From Croceicoccus gelatinilyticus (GTDB lineage Bacteria > Pseudomonadota > Alphaproteobacteria > Sphingomonadales > Sphingomonadaceae): DNA of 64,000 nucleotides. The translations under genes and the position numbers were made by a program. The stretch covers positions 1 to 64,000 of the forward strand of contig NZ_JAHCBF010000009.1 of the NCBI RefSeq assembly GCF_018398395.1, in the 5' to 3' direction. Of this stretch, positions 43,617 to 53,665 are shown piece by piece. The notes under the pieces were generated by a model that saw only the letters and a program-made list of their open reading frames with translations, did not search any database and was not told where the DNA came from. Each line of letters begins with the position of its first letter. Position 1 is the first letter of the stretch.

Positions 43617-44336
43617 TCAGGCGCCCGAGGGGCTGTCCAGCACGTAACCCATGGCGCGCACGGTGCGCAGCAGTTCCCCTGCGCCCACGTTCTTGAGCGC
43701 GCGGCGCAGGCGGCCGATCCACACGTCGACAGTACGCTCGTCGATCGGCGGGTCGAGCTTGCCCAGCCCCTCGATCAGTTCGAGGCGCGTCAGCACGCGG
43801 TCTGGGTTCTCGACGAAGAAGCGCAGGAGGCGAAACTCGTTCGGACGCAAGGCAATCGCCTTGTCCTTCCAACGCGCCTGAAGCGCCATCAGGTCGATGA
43901 CGAGTTCGCCGAGCCTGATCTGCTGCGTCACATGGCGCGGTCGTCCGCGATCCTGCAGGGCGAACACGCGGTCGAGCACTACCGTGCGGTCGAGCGGTCC
44001 GACGAGGTAATCGTCAGCCCCTGCACGAAGGGCACGGCGCCGGTCCTCGGCATCGTCCTCCTCAAGCACCATCGTAATGTGAGAATTCTCGGTACGCGGA
44101 TCGGCCCGAAGGCGCCGGCACAGTTCCAGCCCCGAACACTCGTCCATGACCCAGTCCACGAATGCCCACATCTGCCCGTCGACCAGACGGCGCGGGCCGT
44201 TGCAGTCGAGCCGGTCGAACGTGAAGCGCATGCCGTCGTGGTCGAACGGCTCGATTATCTCGCCGATCGGATCGCTCAGGAAGATGTTGACGACGTCCAC
44301 GCAAGGCCCTTCGGAAACTGTCAATTCCAAGGGCAA
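43617..44336 (-). CDS. OmpR-type response regulator with degenerate receiver, 239 aa
   Basis: C-terminal OmpR winged helix: LRPNEFRLLRFFVENPDRVL, ELIEGLGKLDPPIDERTVDV and WIGRLRRALKNVGAGELLRT. The N-terminal receiver is odd. The acidic pair near beta-1 is reduced to one Asp (FLSDP). The phospho-Asp region reads AFVDWVMDECSG. The beta-4 switch Thr/Ser is not in place (ITMVLEED), and the usual Lys of KP is Gly (YLVGPLD). It may work without phosphorylation. TTG at 44336 or GTG at 44300 as start; neither has a strong ribosome site. Terminator of secA is just upstream of it. Confidence 0.8.
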   Translation of the reverse strand: MPLELTVSEGPCVDVVNIFLSDPIGEIIEPFDHDGMRFTFDRLDCNGPRRLVDGQMWAFVDWVMDECSGLELCRRLRADPRTENSHITMVLEEDDAEDRRRALRAGADDYLVGPLDRTVVLDRVFALQDRGRPRHVTQQIRLGELVIDLMALQARWKDKAIALRPNEFRLLRFFVENPDRVLTRLELIEGLGKLDPPIDERTVDVWIGRLRRALKNVGAGELLRTVRAMGYVLDSPSGA

Positions 44337-44403
44337 ATGCCGCGCTTCTATGACGCAATCGTGACTATGGCCCGATCCGTGTCACGCAAGGTCGATTTTC
44401 ATG

Positions 44404-44442
44404 AAAAAAGCCGGATCGGTGGCGTTCCGACCCGGCTTTTTT
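44404..44442. terminator. Bidirectional terminator downstream of secA
   Basis: AGCCGG / CCGGCT stem region with A6 on the left and T6 on the right. In the secA direction (minus) it ends in a T run. Confidence 0.9.
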
Positions 44443-44462
44443 GTTTGGTTTCGTATGGCCTG

Positions 44463-47228
44463 TCAGGCGACTGCGCCGTGGCAGTGCTTGTACTTGTTGC
44501 CCGATCCGCAGGGGCACGGTGCATTGCGCGAAATGTCCATGTCCTTCCACGGGTTCTCGCTCTCCGCACCACCGGGGCCAGCCTGCGCGAATGTGGAGCC
44601 AGCGAGCGCACCGAACAGCGCCTCACGCTGAGCCGATCCGTCCCCGTCGTTCGTGTTGTCACGGCCGGTAAGCGGGTCGATATGGCCCGTCATCAGGTCG
44701 GGATTGGTCAGGAAGTCCGGCAGTTCGGGCAGCGGCGCAGGTTCAGGCTCTGCCATGCGCAACTGGCTCGTCAGCAGGATCTTGGTCACGTCCTCGCGGA
44801 TCTGTTCCAGCATACGCTCGAACAGGCCGAAGGCTTCCTGCTTGTATTCGTTGATCGGCGTCTTCTGTGCATAGGCACGCAGGAAGACCACCTGGCGCAG
44901 CGCGTCGAGCGTGGCGAGGTGTTCCTTCCAGTGGAAGTCGAGCCGGTCGAGCAGGACCGACTTTTCAACCTGACGCCAGATCGAAGGATCGGTGTCGGCA
45001 AGCTTTGCGTCCATCTTGGCATCGGCAATCGCGGCGAGGCGCTGCTCGATGTCTTCAGGCTCGATGCCGTCCTCTTCCATCCACGCGTCGATGGGCGCAG
45101 GTTCGCCGAAGATCTCCTCGATCTTGGCCTTCAGCCCCTCGACGTCCCACTGCTCGGGGTAGGAGCCCGGAGGGCACGCCGTTCCGACCAGCGCATTGAC
45201 CGTGTCGTTGCGCATGTCGACGACGACATCGTCGACCGTTTCGGAATCCATGATGTCTTCGCGCTGTTCGTAGATGACCTTGCGCTGGTCGTTCATCACG
45301 TTGTCGTATTCGACGACCTGCTTGCGGATGTCGTAGTTGCGCGCCTCGACCTTCTTCTGCGCGGTCTCGATCGCCTTCGACAGCCACTTGGACCCGATCG
45401 CCTCACCATCCTCGAGGTTCGAATTCATCATCTTGGCGAACAGCGTGTCGGGGCCAAAGATGCGCAGCAGGTCGTCCTCGAGGCAGAGATAGAAGCGCGA
45501 CAGGCCCGGATCACCCTGACGGCCCGCACGGCCGCGAAGCTGGTTGTCGATGCGGCGGCTTTCATGGCGCTCGGTGCCCAGCACGAAGAGACCGCCCGCA
45601 TCCAGCACTCGCTGGCGTTCGGCTCCGACTTCTTCCTTGATCTTCGCCACGGCGGCATCGCGCTCGGGACCTTCGGGCATTTCGGACAGTTCATCCTCGA
45701 CCCGGAACTCGACGTTACCGCCCAGCTGGATGTCGGTACCGCGACCCGCCATGTTGGTGGCAATGGTCACCGCACCGATGCGGCCGGCCTGCGCGACGAT
45801 ATGGGCTTCCATCTCGTGCATTCGGGCGTTGAGGACGTTGTGCTTGACGCCTTCCTCTTCGAGGAACTTCGAAAGCAGTTCCGACTTCTCGATCGAGACA
45901 GTACCGACGAGGACCGGCTGCCCCTTCTCGTTATGATCGCGAATCGACTTTGCGATCGCGCGGAACTTATCGTGCGTATTCTTGAAGAACTGGTCTTCCT
46001 CATCGACACGCTGAATCGGCAGGTTGGTCGGGATTTCGACGACATTCAGCTTGTAGATGTCGAAGAATTCCGCCGCCTCGGTCGCGGCCGTACCGGTCAT
46101 GCCCGAAAGCTTGGGGTACATGCGGAAGTAGTTCTGGAACGTGATCGAGGCCATCGTCTGGTTCTCGGGCTCGATCTTCACGCCTTCCTTGGCCTCGACG
46201 GCCTGGTGCAGACCGTTCGACCAGCGGCGGCCGTCCATCATGCGACCCGTGAACTCATCGATGATGACGACCTTGTCGTCCTTCACGATGTAGTCGGTAT
46301 CCCGCTTGAACATGTGCACGGCCTTCAGGGCCTGGTCGATGTGGTGGACGACCTGCGTGTTCTCGTAGTCATAGAGGTTCTCGGTCTCGAGATGGCCTTC
46401 TTCGAAGAGGATCTTCTCGACCTTTTCGGTACCGTCCTCGGTCAGCGTGATGTTCTTGGTCTTCTCATCCTTCTCGAAGTCCTCTTCATCAAGCCGCTTC
46501 ACGACTTTGTCGATCGCGACGTAAAGCTCGGACTTGTCCTCGGTCGGGCCGGAAATGATCAGCGGGGTACGCGCCTCGTCGATCAGGATCGAGTCGACTT
46601 CGTCGACGATGGCGTAGTTGAACGGCCGGTGGACCTGCTGGTCACGCGACTGCTTCATGTTGTCGCGAAGATAGTCGAAGCCAAGCTCGTTGTTGGTCGA
46701 ATAGGTGATGTCGCAGGCGTAGGACGCGCGGCGGTCCTGTTCGTGCATGTTGGGCACGATGACGCCGACGGTTAGGCCCAGCCAACGATAGAGCTGCCCC
46801 ATCCACTCTGCGTCGCGGCGGGCGAGGTAGTCGTTGACGGTGACGACGTGGACGCCCTTGCCCGACAGGCCATTGAGGTACGTCGCCAGCGTCGCCACCA
46901 GCGTCTTGCCCTCACCCGTACGCATTTCGGCAATCTCGCCGCGGTGAAGCGCGATACCGCCGATCATCTGCACGTCGAAGTGGCGCATGCCGAACACGCG
47001 TTTTGAAGCCTCGCGCACGACGGCGAACGCCTCAGGCAGCATGCTGTCCAACGTTTCACCGGCATCGAGCCGTTCACGGAACAGGACGGTCTGGTTCTGG
47101 AGTTCCTCGTCGCTCATCGCCTCATACGTAGGCTCAAGCGCGTTGATCTGGGCGACGGTCTTGCCCATCGACTTGACGTAGCGGTCGTTGGAGGAACCGA
47201 AGAGGTTTTTGGCAATCGATCCGAACAT
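44463..47228 (-). CDS. secA: Preprotein translocase ATPase SecA, 921 aa
   Basis: Complete SecA. Starts [20 protein letters not shown]; Walker [35 protein letters not shown] (DEVD); helical scaffold; C-terminal zinc SEC-C motif [14 protein letters not shown] that binds SecB. Drives protein export through SecYEG with ATP. ATG at 47228 with modest ribosome site; bounded by a terminator at its end. Confidence 0.98.
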   Translation of the reverse strand: MFGSIAKNLFGSSNDRYVKSMGKTVAQINALEPTYEAMSDEELQNQTVLFRERLDAGETLDSMLPEAFAVVREASKRVFGMRHFDVQMIGGIALHRGEIAEMRTGEGKTLVATLATYLNGLSGKGVHVVTVNDYLARRDAEWMGQLYRWLGLTVGVIVPNMHEQDRRASYACDITYSTNNELGFDYLRDNMKQSRDQQVHRPFNYAIVDEVDSILIDEARTPLIISGPTEDKSELYVAIDKVVKRLDEEDFEKDEKTKNITLTEDGTEKVEKILFEEGHLETENLYDYENTQVVHHIDQALKAVHMFKRDTDYIVKDDKVVIIDEFTGRMMDGRRWSNGLHQAVEAKEGVKIEPENQTMASITFQNYFRMYPKLSGMTGTAATEAAEFFDIYKLNVVEIPTNLPIQRVDEEDQFFKNTHDKFRAIAKSIRDHNEKGQPVLVGTVSIEKSELLSKFLEEEGVKHNVLNARMHEMEAHIVAQAGRIGAVTIATNMAGRGTDIQLGGNVEFRVEDELSEMPEGPERDAAVAKIKEEVGAERQRVLDAGGLFVLGTERHESRRIDNQLRGRAGRQGDPGLSRFYLCLEDDLLRIFGPDTLFAKMMNSNLEDGEAIGSKWLSKAIETAQKKVEARNYDIRKQVVEYDNVMNDQRKVIYEQREDIMDSETVDDVVVDMRNDTVNALVGTACPPGSYPEQWDVEGLKAKIEEIFGEPAPIDAWMEEDGIEPEDIEQRLAAIADAKMDAKLADTDPSIWRQVEKSVLLDRLDFHWKEHLATLDALRQVVFLRAYAQKTPINEYKQEAFGLFERMLEQIREDVTKILLTSQLRMAEPEPAPLPELPDFLTNPDLMTGHIDPLTGRDNTNDGDGSAQREALFGALAGSTFAQAGPGGAESENPWKDMDISRNAPCPCGSGNKYKHCHGAVA

Positions 47229-47367
47229 GGCTCGGGTTTTCCTTGGATCTTGGCCGGCGACGGACGCGGGCCGTGCAATGTGCTGGGATAGGCGCGCAGC
47301 GATGTGTCGCGCCGGGAAAAGGCATGGGAAAGCGCGCAGGGACGAACGCCTGCCGCTTTGGAAAATG

Positions 47368-47643
47368 CTATTCGAGCGGCCGGTCGGCCAGCATGATCAC
47401 CGGCACCAGAACCGTACGCGGACGGCTGGTCGCAGGGGCACCAAGGTCGCGGTTGCGCCTTGCCCTGCTCGTGCTCGGGTCGGTTTCCTCCGCATCCCGG
47501 CGGATGGCCTCGATCCCCGTATTGGGGCGGTCGACCCGCGAAATTTCGGCGCGCCCCGCCTCGAAATGCAGGCGTGCGTGCGCGGGCGAGACCAGCGCGG
47601 CAAGCCCCAGCATCAGGGCGATATAGGCAAGAAACCGTTTCAT
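47368..47643 (-). CDS. Small exported protein, 91 aa
   Basis: Signal peptide [23 protein letters not shown], then a charged 65-residue body ([20 protein letters not shown]) and a hydrophobic end ([14 protein letters not shown]). No family known. ATG at 47643; the open frame runs 15 codons further up. Between secA and argJ. Confidence 0.6.
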   Translation of the reverse strand: MKRFLAYIALMLGLAALVSPAHARLHFEAGRAEISRVDRPNTGIEAIRRDAEETDPSTSRARRNRDLGAPATSRPRTVLVPVIMLADRPLE

Positions 47644-47773
47644 GCGGGCTGCAAGATAAGGTCGGCGCACCCCAAAATCCACCCGCAATGCCGTAAAATC
47701 CGCAAGACATGCACGGGCCTGCGTGCGATGCCTGCTTGTCGCAGCGAAAGCCCGGCGCTAACCCGCGCGGGAT

Positions 47774-48994
47774 ATGGACACCTCGCCGCTCGCCCGCCCC
47801 TTCCCCGCCATGCCGCCAATCGAGGGGGCCGTGCCGCGCGTCGCCCGCGCCCGGTACAAGACATGGGACCGCTGCGACCTGACTTATGTCGAACTGGCCG
47901 AGGGGACGAGCGTCGCGGGCGTTTTCACCAAGAACGTCTGCTGTTCGAGCGAGGTCGAGCTAGGCCGTGAGCAGGTAAAGCTTGGCCGCGCCCGTGCGCT
48001 GGTCGTCAACGCGGGCAATTCGAACGCCTTTACCGGCTATCGCGGGCGCGAGGCGGTGGAGCAGATCATGGCGCAAGTCGCGGCCCATCTCGGCTGTGAG
48101 CCCAGCGATGTCTTCGTGTCATCCACCGGCGTGATCGGCGTGCCCCTGCCCAAGGACAAGGCGCAGGAAGGCGTCGCCAATGCGATTAGCGCCGCCCCTT
48201 GCGCATGGGAAGCGGTAGCCGAGACCATCGGCACGACCGACACTTTCGCCAAGGGCGCAACCGCCAGCGCCATGATCGGCGAAACCCGCATCGAGATCAG
48301 CGCCGTCATCAAGGGCAGCGGCATGATCGCACCCGACATGGCGACGATGCTCGGCTACCTCTTCACAGATGCGAAAGTCTCTCCGGCATTCCTCCAGCAG
48401 TGCCTGTCCGCCGCGAACGAGGCGACTTTCTCGTGCATCACGGTCGACAGCGACACCTCGACCAGCGACACCGTCTTGGCCTTCGCCACCGGCAAGGCGG
48501 GTAACGAGGAATTGACCGGCCCCGAAAGCCCCGGCGCGGATGCTTTCGCCGCCGCAGTCCATGATGTTTGCCGCCAGCTCTCACACCTTGTCGTGCGCGA
48601 CGGCGAAGGTGCGCAGAAGTTCATCGAGATCGCCGTCTCCGGCGCGGTATCTGACGAAAGCGCGCGCCGCGTCGGCCTTGCCATTGCGAACTCGCCTCTG
48701 GTGAAGACCGCCATCGCGGGAGAGGACGCCAACTGGGGCCGCGTCGTCATGGCGGTCGGCAAGGCTGGCGAACCGGCGGATCGCGACAAGCTGTCGATCG
48801 GCTTTGGCGGGGTATGGGCGGCGAGGAACGGCCTGCCGCTGGCCGATTATGACGAAGCTCCGGTGGCAGAGCATCTCAAGGGGCAGGACATCCGCATGGA
48901 TGTGGATCTGGGCCTTGGCGACGGCACCGCCACCGTCTGGACCTGCGACCTCACGCACGGATACATCTCGATTAATGCGGACTACCGGACATGA
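47774..48994 (+). CDS. argJ: Bifunctional ornithine/glutamate N-acetyltransferase ArgJ, 406 aa
   Basis: Ntn-type enzyme that cleaves itself before a Thr: IAPDMATMLGYLFTDAKVSP holds the nucleophilic Thr in the ATMLG motif. Also GVFTKNVCCSSEVELGRE, ALVVNAGNSNAFTGYRGR, and the end EDANWGRVVMAVGKAG. Recycles the acetyl group in arginine biosynthesis. ATG at 47774; its stop overlaps the next gene (ATGA). Confidence 0.95.
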   Translation: MDTSPLARPFPAMPPIEGAVPRVARARYKTWDRCDLTYVELAEGTSVAGVFTKNVCCSSEVELGREQVKLGRARALVVNAGNSNAFTGYRGREAVEQIMAQVAAHLGCEPSDVFVSSTGVIGVPLPKDKAQEGVANAISAAPCAWEAVAETIGTTDTFAKGATASAMIGETRIEISAVIKGSGMIAPDMATMLGYLFTDAKVSPAFLQQCLSAANEATFSCITVDSDTSTSDTVLAFATGKAGNEELTGPESPGADAFAAAVHDVCRQLSHLVVRDGEGAQKFIEIAVSGAVSDESARRVGLAIANSPLVKTAIAGEDANWGRVVMAVGKAGEPADRDKLSIGFGGVWAARNGLPLADYDEAPVAEHLKGQDIRMDVDLGLGDGTATVWTCDLTHGYISINADYRT

Positions 48995-49791
48995 CCGACG
49001 GACTAACCAAACAGGTTTACGCCCTGATGCGCGAAGTCGCCGAAAGCGTCGTCATGCCGCGCTATCAGGCCCTTGCCAGCCACGAAATCATCGAAAAGAA
49101 ACCCGGCGATCTTGTCACGATCGCCGACCGCGAGAGCGAGGAACGACTATCCGAGGGCCTCGCCCGCATCATGCCCGAAGCAGCCATCGTTGGTGAGGAG
49201 GCATGCCATGCCGACCCCACGCTGATCGAGCGGCTTGGCGATAGCCTGTGCTGGATCATCGACCCGATTGACGGCACGAAAAACTTCGCGGCTGGCAAGC
49301 CGCCCTTCGGCCTGATGATCGCACTGGCTGAAAATGGTGAAACCGAGGCTGGCTGGATCTACGACCCGATTGAACAACGCCTGTGTCATGCGACACTGGG
49401 TGAAGGGGCATATATCGACGGTCAGCGAGTTATGGCCCGCACAACCGGCGAGGATCCGCCGATCGCGGCGATCTCACTTCTCTTCATGGACGATCTTCAG
49501 CGCGAGCATATGAAGCAGTCGATCGCGCCATATTATCAGCTGGCGGACATACCGTACTGCGCTGCGGATCAGTACCCGCGGCTGGCTCTGGGCGTAAACG
49601 ACCTGTCGATTTTCGAAAGGACCCTTGCCTGGGACCATGCACCGGGGGCGCTATGGTTGAACGAGGCGGGGGGCAAGGTCGCCCGTCCCGACGGTTCGGC
49701 CTATCGGACCGACGAATGGGACCGCAAGGGCATGATCGGCGCGGCCAGCCCGGCCCTGTGGGACGAGCTGGCCGCCCGCCTGAACGCTTAG
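48991..49791 (+). CDS. Inositol-monophosphatase-family phosphatase, 266 aa
   Basis: IMPase motifs: GEEACHAD (first metal Glu), WIIDPIDGTKNFAAG (DPxDGT) and AWDHAPGALWLNEAGGKV (WDxxxG). In alphaproteobacteria this family includes histidinol-phosphatase HisN and CysQ; which one is not clear from sequence. Overlaps argJ by 4 nt. Confidence 0.9.
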   Translation: MTDGLTKQVYALMREVAESVVMPRYQALASHEIIEKKPGDLVTIADRESEERLSEGLARIMPEAAIVGEEACHADPTLIERLGDSLCWIIDPIDGTKNFAAGKPPFGLMIALAENGETEAGWIYDPIEQRLCHATLGEGAYIDGQRVMARTTGEDPPIAAISLLFMDDLQREHMKQSIAPYYQLADIPYCAADQYPRLALGVNDLSIFERTLAWDHAPGALWLNEAGGKVARPDGSAYRTDEWDRKGMIGAASPALWDELAARLNA

Positions 49792-49802
49792 AGCCTAAAA
49801 AC

Positions 49803-50123
49803 TCAGAGCTCGCCTTCGAGCCAGGCCTTGAGCGCGCCCTTGGGGGCAGCACCCAGCTTGTTCGCCACCGGCTCGCCGTTCTTGAACAGGACCATCAGCG
49901 GGATCGACTGCACGCCCATCTTGGCGGCGATGTCGGTGTTTTCCATGATGTCGACCTTGGCGATCGTGACCTTGTCGGCCAGTTCTTCGCTTATCTCTTC
50001 CAGCGCGGGCGCGATCATCTTGCACGGACCGCACCAGTCCGCCCAGAAGTCGACGAGCACGGGCTTGTCGGAATCCAGAACGTCGCTCTGGAAGCTGGCG
50101 TCGGTAACGGCTTTGGTCGGCAT
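49803..50123 (-). CDS. trxA: Thioredoxin, 106 aa
   Basis: LVDFWADWCGPCKMIAPALE carries the CGPC active site; also KVDIMENTDIAAKMGVQSIP and LMVLFKNGEPVANKLGAA with the cis-Pro. ATG at 50123 (MPTKAVTDASF) with GGAG; a longer start at 50156 is unlikely. Last gene of the minus-strand train that begins with ahcY. Confidence 0.96.
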   Translation of the reverse strand: MPTKAVTDASFQSDVLDSDKPVLVDFWADWCGPCKMIAPALEEISEELADKVTIAKVDIMENTDIAAKMGVQSIPLMVLFKNGEPVANKLGAAPKGALKAWLEGEL

Positions 50124-50203
50124 GGGGTAGTTCTCCGTAAAATGTCTTGGCTCCAAGATAGGAGCCGTGCAGCCAAGCGCAATCCGCGAATGGCCAAGCT
50201 TTT

Positions 50204-53200
50204 CTAGGCCCCGCGTAACCGTGCCTTTTCGAGATCGAGCAGGCTGTCAGGCAGGACAAACAGCCGCGGGGCGTGGGTATAGAGCAAGGCGGCCTCGATC
50301 CGTCGCCCCGGATGGATAGCATCCAGCGCGCAGGCATAGGCTGCCATCTGGCGGATATAGGCGACCGGCACATCGTCCAGCGTCGCTGGCGGGCGCCGAG
50401 CAGTCTTGAAATCGACGATCCGGATCGGCGCGTCGCCTTCGGGCAGGCAAAGCCGGTCGATCGTGCCTGCCACGACCTGGCCGCCGACGACCGCGGCCAC
50501 CGGCACTTCCGCGAGGGCATCGAGGCCGAAGACGTCGGCAAATTGCGGATCGGCCAGCGTAGCAAGTGATGCCGCAACCATCTCGGCGCGAAGCTCATCA
50601 GACAGGTCGCTCGCCTGACGTGCGAGCCACTTGGTTGCGGCAGCCTCGCGCGCCGTGGCGTCCAGTTCAGGCAAACGTTCGAGCAACCGGTGGATCAACA
50701 CACCGCGACGGGCCGCATCGATCCCGGTGCCCGGCGGCAGCGGCGGGTCTGGTGCCTCGTGCTCACCCAGCGAAGACGGCGCGAGCGGACGGAGCGGGCG
50801 CGGTTCGTCGCCTACAGAGCGTGTCAACCACGCGGGAACAAGCGGCAGCATCGATTGCGCCGCGCCCTTTGGCATTCCCGGCCGGGCCTTCGCCTCGACA
50901 CCCCAGTGCTTCGACGCGCCCCAGACCGGGTTTTCCACCCAGTCCTCTTCGAACAGTTGCTCGAGCGCGGAATACCAGCTCTTCTCCGGAATCTCCTTGC
51001 GCCGAGTCGACAGCGCGCCCGCCACAAACAGCGCCTCCTCCGCGCGCGTCATCGCGACGTAGAGCAAGCGCCAGTGCTCCTCGTCCTCGGCCTGCTTCGC
51101 CGCGTCCTGCGCCTCGGCAATGCGGCCAAGCTTCTCTTCCTTTCGCAGCCCCGGCAGCGGCAAGGCGCGTGTCGCAAAGCCCAGTGCGGCATCGCCCGGT
51201 TCTTCCAGTTCCAGCGTGCGCGGCGGGGACATGTCGGGATCGTCCGCCGCATCGGCGAGAATGACGATGGGGGCCTGCAAACCCTTCGAGCCATGCACCG
51301 TCATCACGCGGACCAATCCGCCCTGCTGCTCGGCCTCGCGCTTCAACTCGCCGTCGCCTGCATCGAACCAGCGGATAAAACCGGCGAGGCTTGGCACGTT
51401 GCTGGCCGAGAATGCGAGCGCCGCGTTCAGCAGTTCATTGATCGGATCGTTCGCTTCCTTGCCAAGCCGCGCGACAAGCCGCTTGCGCCCCTGCCAAGGC
51501 CCGACGAGCATCCAGTGCAGCAGCGCCTGCGGCGGCGTAAAGTCGGCCTTTTGCAGAAGCTCGAGCAGCATCGCCACGGCCCTGCGCGGAACGGCATCGG
51601 TCGCGCTTCGCAGGTGGTCCCAGAGCCTGCCACCCTTGCGATAACCGTGCACCAACAGGTCGTCCTGGCTCCACCCAATCAGCGGCGACGTCAGCAGACA
51701 GGCAAGCGCGAGGTCGTCATTGGGCTGCGCGGCAAATCGCACTGCCGCCATCAGGTCACGCACGGCCAGCGGCGCGCCGAGCCGCAGACGGTCCACGCCC
51801 GCAACCGGCACACCCTTGGCATGAAGCCGCGCCACGATGAGGCCCGCCAGTTCCTTGCGCTTGCGCACGAGGATCATGATGTCGCCCGCCTGCGCATTGC
51901 GCGCTCCGCCCTTCGCAAGCGGATAGCCGGCCCTCAGCCATGTGCGGACCTGCTCGGCGATGTTCTCGGCGACCTTGCGATCGGGGCGCGAGAGCCAAGA
52001 ATGTTCATCCTCCGGCTCCTCGTCCTCGCCCGCATCGACGCCGACTGCCCGCCACAGCACGACCTGCCCCGGCCTGTTTTCACCGACATGCGGTTCGGGA
52101 TCGTCCTTGAGGCCCAGGTTTGCCGGACCGATCGAATTGATGGCCGCATCGACGAAATCGAGAACGGGCTGCGCCGTGCGATAGCTTCGCCCAAGGCCGT
52201 ATTCGCGCAAGGGGCGAACTGCCGCGTCCCCGCGCAGTTCGGCAAAGTTTTCGCGCACCGCCTCGATGCGGCCTTTGACGCGCAGCTTCGCGGCCTCGAA
52301 ATTCTCGGGGCTGGTGCCCTGAAAGCGGAAGATGGCCTGTTTGTAATCGCCCACGACGAACAGCGTGCGCGACCGGTCGCCCCTCGCCCCTTCACCCGCG
52401 AAAAACTCCTCGGTCAGCGCGTCGATCACGTCCCACTGCGCCGCGTTCGTGTCCTGCGCCTCGTCGATCAGGATGTGATCGAAGCGCCGGTCGAGCTTGT
52501 AGCGGATCCAGTCGGCCATGTCGGACCGCTTAAGAAGCTGTGCGGCCTCGTGGATCTGGTCATCGAAATCCACCAGCCCCTCACGCGACTTCGCCTCGGC
52601 CCAGCGCAGCGCGAAAGCGCGGCCAAGCGTCAGCGCGGGCGCGAGCCATTGCGCCAATTCGCCAAGGTTTCGCAGACGCTCGACTTCGGCAAGGCAGGCG
52701 CCGACCCTGTTGGCGTATTCCTCGTAATCGGGCAGGAACTTCACGACTGATTTCAGCGACTTCACATCGCCTTTCTGCGTGAAGACCACCTTGCGCAGAT
52801 CGTCCAGCATGGCGAGCCTGCCCGCGCGATCGGTGGCAAGCCATGCGCCAACCGTGTCGCAGAACTCATTCGCGGTCTTGGTACCCCATTCCTGCTGCGC
52901 GGCAAGGCACTGGCGCAGCGAGGCAACGTCGAAGGCGGCATCCTCGCAAAGCGACAGGACCGCACCGGCGTCATGATCCGACGGCAGGCCCAGCAGGCGA
53001 TGCACCCGCGGCAGCAGGGGCGGCTGCCATGCGCCCGGCCCTTCCCACGCGGTCCGCGCATCGGCACAGCCCATCAGGAACCGCTCGACGCCCGACTGGT
53101 CAGTCCGCAGCGCAAGCGTCGCCAGCGCATCGGTCAGCGTCGTGTCGCCACTCGCCTCGGCATCGACAAGGAGATCGGACAGCGTCTCGCGCAACAGAAG

Positions 53201-53665
53201 CTCGCGATCGCGGTCCTCCATCGGGCGCGTTCCGGGGACAAGTCCTGCCTCCAGCGGAAAGGCCGAAAGCAGCCACTGCGAAAAGGCATGGATCGTCTCG
53301 ATACGAAGCCCGCCGCCCGGACAGTCGAGCACTGCGGCAAACCGCGTCCGCGCGCGTGCAATGTCGTCGGGGCCGAAGCTGGCGCCGATGTTGCGCAAGT
53401 CAGAGGCCAGCGCCGTATCGTCCGCACGCACCCAGCTCGCCAGAACGTCGTTCACGCGCGTCGCCATCTCCGCCGCGCCAGCTTTGGTGAACGTCAGGCA
53501 AAGGATCTGCGAAGGCTCGACCTCTGGCTGGAGCAAAAGACGCAACACGCGCGCGGACAGGACCTGTGTCTTGCCGGTGCCCGCACTGGCCGAAAGCCAG
53601 ACGGTATCGCGCGGATCGACGGCATCGGCCTGCCGGTCCTGCAGCGGATAGACCTTCGCGCTCAT
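50204..53665 (-). CDS. addA: Double-strand-break repair helicase-nuclease subunit AddA, 1153 aa
   Basis: UvrD/Rep-type SF1A helicase: LSASAGTGKTQVLSARVLRL (Walker A), ILIDEAQDTNAAQWDVIDAL, GDYKQAIFRFQGTSPENFEA and MTVHGSKGLQAPIVILADAA. C-terminal RecB-type nuclease with PIRIVDFKTARRPP (D...K motif). With AddB it resects broken DNA ends to Chi sites. ATG at 53665 overlaps the addB stop (ATGA). Confidence 0.95.
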   Translation of the reverse strand: MSAKVYPLQDRQADAVDPRDTVWLSASAGTGKTQVLSARVLRLLLQPEVEPSQILCLTFTKAGAAEMATRVNDVLASWVRADDTALASDLRNIGASFGPDDIARARTRFAAVLDCPGGGLRIETIHAFSQWLLSAFPLEAGLVPGTRPMEDRDRELLLRETLSDLLVDAEASGDTTLTDALATLALRTDQSGVERFLMGCADARTAWEGPGAWQPPLLPRVHRLLGLPSDHDAGAVLSLCEDAAFDVASLRQCLAAQQEWGTKTANEFCDTVGAWLATDRAGRLAMLDDLRKVVFTQKGDVKSLKSVVKFLPDYEEYANRVGACLAEVERLRNLGELAQWLAPALTLGRAFALRWAEAKSREGLVDFDDQIHEAAQLLKRSDMADWIRYKLDRRFDHILIDEAQDTNAAQWDVIDALTEEFFAGEGARGDRSRTLFVVGDYKQAIFRFQGTSPENFEAAKLRVKGRIEAVRENFAELRGDAAVRPLREYGLGRSYRTAQPVLDFVDAAINSIGPANLGLKDDPEPHVGENRPGQVVLWRAVGVDAGEDEEPEDEHSWLSRPDRKVAENIAEQVRTWLRAGYPLAKGGARNAQAGDIMILVRKRKELAGLIVARLHAKGVPVAGVDRLRLGAPLAVRDLMAAVRFAAQPNDDLALACLLTSPLIGWSQDDLLVHGYRKGGRLWDHLRSATDAVPRRAVAMLLELLQKADFTPPQALLHWMLVGPWQGRKRLVARLGKEANDPINELLNAALAFSASNVPSLAGFIRWFDAGDGELKREAEQQGGLVRVMTVHGSKGLQAPIVILADAADDPDMSPPRTLELEEPGDAALGFATRALPLPGLRKEEKLGRIAEAQDAAKQAEDEEHWRLLYVAMTRAEEALFVAGALSTRRKEIPEKSWYSALEQLFEEDWVENPVWGASKHWGVEAKARPGMPKGAAQSMLPLVPAWLTRSVGDEPRPLRPLAPSSLGEHEAPDPPLPPGTGIDAARRGVLIHRLLERLPELDATAREAAATKWLARQASDLSDELRAEMVAASLATLADPQFADVFGLDALAEVPVAAVVGGQVVAGTIDRLCLPEGDAPIRIVDFKTARRPPATLDDVPVAYIRQMAAYACALDAIHPGRRIEAALLYTHAPRLFVLPDSLLDLEKARLRGA

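Noticed and set aside
43932-46775. Very long open frame antisense to secA
   Set aside because: Same GC-bias effect; secA is complete on the other strand.
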